Positions 7,001 through 10,646 of a stretch of 10,646 nt of DNA are shown in pieces. The DNA comes from Bdellovibrionaceae bacterium UBA2351 (GTDB lineage: Bacteria > Bdellovibrionota > Bdellovibrionia > Bdellovibrionales > Bdellovibrionaceae). A model generated the notes under the pieces. That model was not told where the DNA came from, ran no database searches, and saw only the letters and a program-made list of their open reading frames with translations. The stretch covers positions 1 to 10,646 of the forward strand of contig DDTZ01000201.1 of assembly GCA_002344565.1 (NCBI GenBank), written 5' to 3'. A program made the position numbers and the translations under genes. Every line of letters begins with the position of its first letter. The stretch's first letter is position 1.

Positions 7001-7949
7001 TAACTCGAGAGATCGTGGGAACAGAAATCCAGTTGAGCGTTATGGTAAAAAGTATTCTTGGATAGGCTTTTATAGGTATGCAGGGATGTTAGACCACTTA
7101 GGAAATTTAGACGTTCATTATGACGACTTCAAAAATGGCGATATCGATCCATCATTCATACGCCCACCGGAAAAAGACAATCTACAGTTTTCAATTGTAA
7201 ATTTTAAGTCATACCTAGACGACAAAGATTGGTTCACAAAAGCAAAAGTATCTTTGCCAAAAGAAGTTTATAAAAGGGCCAATATAGTAAAAGTGGAGGT
7301 CCCTTGGATTCTAATCTCTGGATCTTTTTCGGCAAAAGATGAAATCACTAACAGAAGAGTTTATGGGTTTGCGCAAAGTATTTTGGTAAATAAATCTGAT
7401 GTAGCAATAGTAAAGAAAACTTTTGATGAAAATGATCCATATAAAGTTGTATGCCATGAACATCCTAAAACTTACGAGACTTTAGCGAATGAAATACCAT
7501 GGTCTTCTGCAGCTCAGAGTGCTTTTGATGAATACGAAAATAATGAGTCTAAAAAAGTCGCTGGAGTGAATGTTGAATACCTTGCTTACGAGTATAGCCA
7601 TGAAAAGGACAAGGAATGGCTAAACATTGCGTCCTCCTATTGTTTTCCAAACTATCAAATAATCGCAAAACAAAAGCTCACAAAAATCCCTAAGACTCTA
7701 GCTTTTAGAGGAAAGGACGGTAAAGTAGCTTCAATTAATTTAAAACAAGATGAAGAAGAAGGAAGAAGCCATCTATTCTATATGAATTTAAAAGAGTTAA
7801 AAAAATATGCCAAAGGAAAAGTACTAATAACCCTTTGCTGGGGAGAAAAAGAATTGGATCTAAGTTATTACAAAAAGGACTCTTGGTTAGTACAACTTCA
7901 GAGCAAAGGTAGAAATTATTGGAAAGAAATCTTTGTTCAAAATTTATAG
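4020..7949 (+). CDS. Mrr-like nuclease / STAND (NACHT-type) NTPase fusion, putative antiviral sensor-effector
   Basis: A 1309-residue protein. Residues 15-110 look like a PD-(D/E)xK (Mrr-type) nuclease: F-E-L-L-C-R (E20), A-G-V-E-F-Y (E47), then G-W-Q-C-K-W (Q68, K70). Residues 320-450 hold the NTPase core: Walker A S-E-A-G-N-G-K-T (327-334), Walker B I-L-I-A-F-D-G-L-N-E (399-408), and sensor T-I-R-P (437-440). H-P-L-S-L-K-L-F (493-500) and V-Y-D-R-L-A-G-Y-L-I-A (614-624) resemble the helical and winged-helix parts of NACHT-type proteins. The remaining ~680 residues lack obvious repeats; they include G-K-K-Y-S-W-I-G and D-I-D-P-S, short motifs I associate with other large STAND proteins. By analogy with Avs proteins, the C-terminal part would sense phage components and the oligomerised NTPase would activate the nuclease. 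It is the last gene of the unit, with ATGA overlap at 4020 and a weak ribosome site. Specific Avs type not assigned. Confidence 0.82.
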   Translation: MTLDWSKFQTLSGSQDKNFELLCRGIIRHTFGQYGRFVSHANMAGVEFYLELNNDCALGKKDRVFGWQCKWFEIEAGKPLGKNRRSNIEDGIKKTKKYHPNVTDWILWTKYTLTKSDQDWFNAIKTDLNLYLYDSSDIEKYKVGLAEIFIKSFFGELAISDQQMSELTKLSIAPIKQRWTPELHQETGLDRQVKKILGCKFSWDILEKTSNELEILSSVLFEKLIEYSESSDYLDDAASLTFKSLSFCEHIRECKKSLEEGVTDWTDLIDDANDLSVDERSAPRKLRKNNDFNGLLFTNLLASYLEGKKALANLKKSLKQSSLVISSEAGNGKTEFCAQLCSGLVDGVQGLIIHGKRLSNGTQYNDLVKSFTINGKAFESFESLVCSLNSYGERSKKRILIAFDGLNESEDSRKWKDIIPEIQTIVQKYQRVFCLFTIRPDYIQDSIPTDTIEIIKGEGFNDENDAHKAITKYFAYYKINSVGGSLPRAMLHHPLSLKLFCEVTNLKREFEVNINSAPQSLHALFEIFIKESSERIAELSSNNHRIYGGDVQKALSTMGDQLWGSGQRGLKQDEFRNLINDSNRPWNFSLLNSLESEGVLIRNKHDSEETVMPVYDRLAGYLIAESILTKCSSDTFKDWIGDQSNFKKLFGSYSEIHPYCEDIVSALVALLPKRFYGVNLWTFLTGVEKDKALIKCSDLEKAYLDQNTISELENLIISGKATESIWFRLYFLHHVDNHPLNIELTERVLAKMDIAIRDRCWSEWVRSQKDGFISVLKDFSKSASDSKQDARRASYFKWCLTLSDRETRDVASESLFIFGHKNPSAIFSETIKSLSFNDDYVAMRLVPICFGVITNIFSDSNKEKIYQFYNALCSSLIGPNASHSTNNIVIRQYFLKIREYLLFCGIIGNSDTNTNFALKIEPHSIPETDPLAQDLSKALHMDFENYTLGTLFKSRRNYDNNHQGHKDCVSYIRGLLASFNWNTKEMMELDKRLYNSRDRGNRNPVERYGKKYSWIGFYRYAGMLDHLGNLDVHYDDFKNGDIDPSFIRPPEKDNLQFSIVNFKSYLDDKDWFTKAKVSLPKEVYKRANIVKVEVPWILISGSFSAKDEITNRRVYGFAQSILVNKSDVAIVKKTFDENDPYKVVCHEHPKTYETLANEIPWSSAAQSAFDEYENNESKKVAGVNVEYLAYEYSHEKDKEWLNIASSYCFPNYQIIAKQKLTKIPKTLAFRGKDGKVASINLKQDEEEGRSHLFYMNLKELKKYAKGKVLITLCWGEKELDLSYYKKDSWLVQLQSKGRNYWKEIFVQNL

Positions 7950-8013
7950 GATTTGGGACATTAGTAGAGACTGACAGGTTTCACCAGTGGAGTCGTTTCA
8001 CAGTCTCCCAATC
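7950..8013. terminator. Interrupted inverted repeat between convergent genes
   Basis: GAGACTG (7967-7973) pairs with CAGTCTC (8001-8007). Outside it, GATTTGGG (7950-7957) roughly mirrors CCCAATC (8007-8013), with an extra block between the two left arms. It lies between the end of the large NTPase gene and the convergent gene ending at 7998, where a bidirectional terminator would be expected. The right arm is inside the last codons of the reverse gene. The large loop and lack of a T-run make this weak. Confidence 0.3.
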
Positions 8014-8594
8014 TCGACGACCGAATAGGAGTTAATAATGAAATACCTAGCAGGGGGGAGATCACCTTTTGCCTCAAATTGCCAATTCACCTGATACGGC
8101 AGGTGGTCGTCGATCAAATCTTTGGCCGTTTCCAAATGAATTGCGATTTTCACTATATCACTTGGCACTTGGGAAGGAATTACCAGTGGGCAATCATCCA
8201 CCACTCTAGAATAGAGATATATAAAAACAACCCAGGCATTTGTACTTTGAGTTAAGTCTTTCAAGCCGAACTTCCGAAGAAAAGTAGAAAGTTCCTCCTT
8301 AAGAAGATCGAACTTAATGAGACGCATTGCCTCTGAATGATCAGGAGCGCGCCCGCCTGCCACCATGCATTTGTAAATAAGCTCCAGAATTCGCACTACT
8401 TCCTGAGCTGGCGGTCCGGACAATCGAGAGTGAAGAGCCCAATCGCAGTAAAACTTGAGACGTCCGAATTCCTCTGTTTCTTCTAACTGTTCAAGAATTT
8501 TTCGAACACTAGCCAGAATGTAAACGACCTGAGTCTCCTTAACGATGCCAGATTCAATTTCTGCACTAAGTTTTTGCGTAATATTTATATGCAT
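7998..8594 (-). CDS. Conserved-looking hypothetical protein (198 residues)
   Basis: A mostly helical soluble protein with no signal peptide, membrane segment or catalytic motif that I can see. Notable stretches are F-Y-C-D-W-A-L-H-S (48-56) and R-V-V-D-D-C-P-L-V-I-P-S (130-141). I recall uncharacterised proteins in scattered bacteria with a similar F-Y-C-D-W core, but no function is known to me. The only sensible start is ATG at 8594, with AAGG at 8604-8607 nine bases upstream. Its composition is clearly GC-richer than the forward module: I count 32 of 60 G+C in 8401-8460 against 18 of 60 in 5581-5640. This suggests that it belongs to the older local background and that the module boundary lies near 7950. 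It converges on the large NTPase gene and appears to be transcribed alone. Confidence 0.75.
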   Translation of the reverse strand: MHINITQKLSAEIESGIVKETQVVYILASVRKILEQLEETEEFGRLKFYCDWALHSRLSGPPAQEVVRILELIYKCMVAGGRAPDHSEAMRLIKFDLLKEELSTFLRKFGLKDLTQSTNAWVVFIYLYSRVVDDCPLVIPSQVPSDIVKIAIHLETAKDLIDDHLPYQVNWQFEAKGDLPPARYFIINSYSVVEIGRL

Positions 8595-8676
8595 TATTTA
8601 AAACCTTATTTTCTAAAAAATCGAGCAGATAATTTTATCCCAATTACATCGTCAAAAACTTTCTAAAATTTCAACA

Positions 8677-8714
8677 TTCAAATACCTCCGCAAAAAATCA
8701 CGGAGGCATTTGAA
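8677..8714 (-). terminator. Strong hairpin terminator after the glyoxalase-related gene
   Basis: Arms at 8677-8690 (TTCAAATACCTCCG on +) and 8701-8714 form a 14-pair stem with a 10-base loop. The single mismatch becomes a G-U wobble in the reverse-strand transcript, which supports action on that strand. It begins 16 bases beyond the stop of the reverse gene ending at 8731. The tail beyond the stem in reverse is T-rich but interrupted. It also separates that gene from the next reverse gene (8594). Confidence 0.7.
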
Positions 8715-8730
8715 AATGACTACTTACAAA

Positions 8731-9309
8731 TTAAGACTTGTGGTCTGACTTAGCAGCAGCTCTATGATTCCAGAAACTATCTAATATATGAAAAAATTTT
8801 ATGCGACGTTGAGCGCGTCCACCTGCTGTTTTGTCGAAAGACTGAGTAGAACTTTTTCCAAAATTATTAAGCTTGTCATTTCGTTCAACCTCAGTATTCA
8901 GTTCAAAACATAGTTCATTGCCAATTTGAATTTCAGAATCGTAGGTCAGAGAACAAACTGAAGTAATTGTTCCTGCTAAGAAATCCGATACACTACTGGA
9001 ATTATTAGAATCAGGCTCAACCCATTTGTACTCATTTACAACCAATTTAGTTTCATCATTGTATCCAGACAGGAATTTTTTTAACTCTCCGACAGTCTGA
9101 AACTTGGTTGCAACTGGTTTTTCCTCGTTAGTCTTAGATCCAGTCTTTGATGATAAAGCTGAAGCCGTATTCCAATCATTGTAGCCAAAAATTTTGGCTA
9201 ATACTTCGAGTGCATGTCCTTGTGACAACTCAAAATTATGCTTTTCACGTAAAAGTTGACGAAGGAATTTCGCTCGCTCTTTGATTTGTTCTGTTGACGG
9301 TTCTTTCAT
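8731..9309 (-). CDS. Glyoxalase-related orphan protein (192 residues)
   Basis: Residues 7-52 (R-A-K-F-L-R-Q-L-L, then L-S-Q-G-H-A-L-E-V-L-A-K-I-F-G-Y-N-D-W-N-T) match the short helical domain that databases label glyoxalase-related (R-A-K-x-L-R, S-H-x-Q-A-L-E, G-F-x-D-W-N). This domain carries no metal ligands of a real glyoxalase, so that name should not be taken as function. Residues 70-140 form a second unit beginning T-V-G-E-L-K-K-F-L, then T-K-L-V-V, resembling an uncharacterised alpha/beta domain. The C-terminal 45 residues are basic and polar. Start chosen at 9309 because AGGGAG (9315-9320) sits 5 bases upstream; the in-frame ATG at 9420 would add 37 basic residues with no ribosome site. 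It is monocistronic, with a candidate promoter at 9465-9494 and a strong hairpin behind it. Confidence 0.72.
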   Translation of the reverse strand: MKEPSTEQIKERAKFLRQLLREKHNFELSQGHALEVLAKIFGYNDWNTASALSSKTGSKTNEEKPVATKFQTVGELKKFLSGYNDETKLVVNEYKWVEPDSNNSSSVSDFLAGTITSVCSLTYDSEIQIGNELCFELNTEVERNDKLNNFGKSSTQSFDKTAGGRAQRRIKFFHILDSFWNHRAAAKSDHKS

Positions 9310-9464
9310 AGGTACTCCCTTTTTTTGTGGACCATTTATTCTTTTGATCGCCTTAAAGACAGTCCTTAAAAAAGTTTGTATTGAAAAAAACCTTTTATGA
9401 ATTGTGGAAAATTTCACCATAGCATTTCAGCCGCGATCGGCAGGCATTCCCAAACCCTGAATAT

Positions 9465-9494
9465 TTATTAGCAAAAATTTCACCGTGCCGTCAA
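9465..9494 (-). promoter_or_regulatory. Candidate sigma70-type promoter for the glyoxalase-related gene
   Basis: In reverse orientation TTGACG (9489-9494; five of six matches to TTGACA) is followed after 18 bases by TAATAA (9465-9470; four of six matches to TATAAT). Transcription would start near 9457 and give a leader of about 150 bases before the ATG at 9309. The only support is the consensus match and position. Confidence 0.35.
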
Positions 9495-9607
9495 TTATTT
9501 TGGCTGCAGAGATGAAACATCACGATTCCTCTCCAAAAAGGGCTTCGACGTCATGCTTCAAATAGGATGTGGCAAAAAAGTTTTTGACCAAACGACCGTC
9601 ATAAAAC

Positions 9608-9638
9608 GGGAGTCTTAAAACTGATACTCAAAACTCCC
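9608..9638 (-). terminator. Terminator-like hairpin after the 62-residue gene
   Basis: GGGAGT and ACTCCC (9608-9613 and 9633-9638) pair. In the reverse transcript six further pairs, three of them G-U, extend the stem to about 12 pairs around a 7-base loop. The extension works only as reverse-strand RNA. GTTTTATG follows the stem. It begins 27 bases beyond the stop of the gene at 9665-9853. Confidence 0.5.
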
Positions 9639-9664
9639 TTGATAAATTTAAAATTTCAATACTT

Positions 9665-9853
9665 CTAGCGAAACCTTTTCGCCTCCTCTGAAAAAACAGA
9701 AATCGGCTTCCAGTCGATCTTGATAACCTTATGGGACGCCTTCTGAATCTGGTTCCAACAATCACGAGACGGACAATCTTCCATTTTGGAAAAGCTGATT
9801 CCCAAATCCAGTAATGCAGCTGCGATGATAAGTTTGATAATAATGTTGTACAT
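9665..9853 (-). CDS. Small protein with N-terminal hydrophobic segment (62 residues)
   Basis: Residues 4-17 (I-I-I-K-L-I-I-A-A-A-L-L-D-L) are strongly hydrophobic and could be a membrane anchor or an uncleaved signal segment. The remainder is polar and basic with two cysteines (C27, C32) that could pair outside the cytoplasm. AGGAGT (9858-9863) lies 4 bases before the ATG and overlaps the TAG stop of the tandem-HTH gene upstream, so the two reading frames are coupled. I do not recognise a family. An export role, a toxin-like peptide or a cell-envelope accessory are all possible. The good ribosome site and tight coupling make it a real gene rather than a chance frame. Confidence 0.6.
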   Translation of the reverse strand: MYNIIIKLIIAAALLDLGISFSKMEDCPSRDCWNQIQKASHKVIKIDWKPISVFSEEAKRFR

Positions 9854-9861
9854 AGTTACTC

Positions 9862-10503
9862 CTATTTTTTGGCTAAAGCTTTGATCATGGTTAAAGTTGA
9901 ATGCAGGGTCGAATCGTCTAGCAGTTCAAGCAAACTTGTGATTTCATTAATTACTTCGTCAGCGATCAGATCGGCGCGAACGATTTTATCAAAATCCTGT
10001 CGCTTATAACCGAGTGAACCTAGAATCTTATCAATTCTACCATCACTTAAATCCGTTCGCCCAGCTTCAATAAGACCAAAAGTACAATCTTTGAATCCAC
10101 AAAGTTCAGAGGCTTTGTATTGAGAAACACCACGCCTCTTTCGTAAAATGCGAATAGCACGGACTTCTTTGGTGACGATTTTATAAAGATTACGTCTTGG
10201 CTTACGAGATAGCGTTCGTTCAAGATTGTAGGCATTGATTTGCGCGAGAGCCTTTTCTGGGGAATTTTCAATCTTGTGAAATTCGTCCCACTCCATTCCC
10301 ATTTTTCTAATGAGTCGCCTAATGCGATCTTCGGTGTAGTTACAACGGCCATTTTCAAGCTGCTCAAGGGCTCTGATCGAGCAGTCACATCGTTCGGCAG
10401 CCTGCCGACGGTTCAATCCCAACGACAGTCTTGCGGCTTTAAAGGCCAGCAATGTCTTCGTTACTTTTTTAGTGGATGAGCGCTTCATTTTATCTTCTTG
10501 CAT
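9862..10503 (-). CDS. Tandem helix-turn-helix (XRE/Cro-type) regulator
   Basis: A 213-residue protein with two HTH domains. The first covers about residues 19-72 (A-A-R-L-S-L-G-L-N-R-R-Q-A-A-E-R, then S-I-R-A-L-E-Q-L-E-N-G). The second covers about 113-171 (R-I-L-R-K-R-R-G-V-S-Q-Y-K-A-S-E-L-C-G, then F-G-L-I-E-A-G-R). Both show the XRE layout with an ExG turn after the recognition helix. The domains are joined by a basic linker, and the last 35 residues form a Leu-rich helix suitable for dimerisation. The N-terminus is Lys-rich. Start: ATG 10503 with AGGAGT (10509-10514) 5 bases upstream; M6 is a less likely alternative. It reads into the 62-residue gene, 8 bases downstream. By family knowledge it represses or activates nearby promoters. 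The target is unknown. Confidence 0.82.
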   Translation of the reverse strand: MQEDKMKRSSTKKVTKTLLAFKAARLSLGLNRRQAAERCDCSIRALEQLENGRCNYTEDRIRRLIRKMGMEWDEFHKIENSPEKALAQINAYNLERTLSRKPRRNLYKIVTKEVRAIRILRKRRGVSQYKASELCGFKDCTFGLIEAGRTDLSDGRIDKILGSLGYKRQDFDKIVRADLIADEVINEITSLLELLDDSTLHSTLTMIKALAKK

Positions 10504-10555
10504 CTGACACTCCTTTCAAGAGTTCGTTACAAGAAGCAGTTTGTTTTTTCGAAAA

Positions 10556-10646
10556 ATGTGGAAGTGGCTCTACAGCGAGCTGGCTAAAAATAGCATTTTT
10601 GCCAGCGACCTAGTACGAGTGAAACCCAAATCTGAAAGCTGGTATC
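10556..10646 (+). CDS. Possible start of a forward gene running off the right edge
   Basis: From ATG 10556 the frame stays open to the edge (30 codons) and begins M-W-K-W-L-Y-S-E-L-A-K-N-S-I-F, a protein-like composition. There is no clear ribosome site and only 52 bases separate it from the divergent HTH gene. Reverse-strand frames across the same bases are also partly open, ending in stops at the hairpin, so this could instead be the end of a reverse gene. Very uncertain. Confidence 0.25.
   Translation, partial: MWKWLYSELAKNSIFASDLVRVKPKSESWY
10579..10606. other. Hairpin upstream of the tandem-HTH gene
   Basis: GCTGGC (10579-10584) pairs with GCCAGC (10601-10606), and AAAAAT pairs with ATTTTT inside it, with one bulged T and an AGC loop, giving about 12 pairs. 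It may be the terminator of a reverse gene outside the window or an operator for the HTH protein 76 bases away. Confidence 0.4.

Larger units (their letters stand above)
9310..9664. other. 355-base intergenic stretch between two reverse-strand genes
   Basis: No gene is convincing here. It contains the 5' leader of the glyoxalase-related gene (whose reading frame stays open back to 9420), a possible reverse-strand promoter at 9465-9494, and a terminator-like hairpin at 9608-9638. Short frames of 17-19 codons occur on both strands near 9510-9560 but lack ribosome sites and familiar composition. No tRNA-like or repeat structure was seen. Confidence 0.6.

Noticed and set aside
9310..9420. N-terminal extension of the glyoxalase-related gene from ATG 9420
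   Set aside because: It lacks a ribosome site, is rich in basic and aromatic residues unlike the domain family, and ATG 9309 has a strong site.
10047..10388. Open reverse frame of 113 codons
   Set aside because: It lies wholly inside the tandem-HTH gene in another frame and has no domain or ribosome site.
1..10646. CRISPR array, tRNA gene, insertion sequence or att-type flanking repeats
   Set aside because: No regularly spaced repeats, cloverleaf-like sequence, transposase or integrase frame, or matching direct repeats at the module edges were seen by eye.

Overview
The window looks like an accessory (defence-island type) segment of a bacterial chromosome or large replicon. No rRNA, tRNA, CRISPR array or transposase is visible. 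The organism is inferred only. A histidine kinase with an H-N-I-R-S-P phosphoacceptor box, a tandem-HTH regulator and a glyoxalase-related orphan protein, in a low-to-moderate GC background, are reminiscent of Bdellovibrionota (Bdellovibrio and relatives). This is a hint, not a demonstration.

Layout. (1) Positions 1-707 hold the 3' part of a histidine kinase cut by the left edge, followed by a strong stem-loop (707-741). (2) Positions 882-7949 form one forward transcription unit. It opens with an excisionase-type HTH protein (882-1091) and an HNH-motif protein (1084-1794). Next comes a 17-codon reading frame (1804-1857) whose first 12 codons match the N-terminus of type I restriction methyltransferases (HsdM). 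Four genes follow, each joined to the previous frame by a 4-base ATGA overlap: a beta-rich/helical protein with an abortive-infection (HEPN-like) type C-terminus, a radical SAM enzyme, a small GYGSEHS-motif protein, and a 1309-residue protein with a Mrr-like nuclease domain fused to a STAND/NACHT-type NTPase and a long C-terminal region. (3) From 7998 to the right edge the confident genes lie on the reverse strand: a 198-residue hypothetical, a glyoxalase-related orphan, a 62-residue membrane or secreted peptide, and a tandem-HTH regulator. Terminator-like hairpins separate several of them.

Interpretation. The HTH/HNH pair followed by an HsdM start looks like the head of a type I restriction-modification locus. 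Its hsdM, hsdS and hsdR body is absent, and a different, AT-rich, translationally coupled four-gene module sits in its place. The module combines a STAND NTPase carrying a nuclease (sensor plus effector) with a radical SAM enzyme and two accessory proteins. This suggests an antiviral system of the Avs/NACHT general type with an unusual radical SAM arm. I do not recognise it as a named system. The roles of the radical SAM enzyme, the small protein and the HEPN-like protein are inference.
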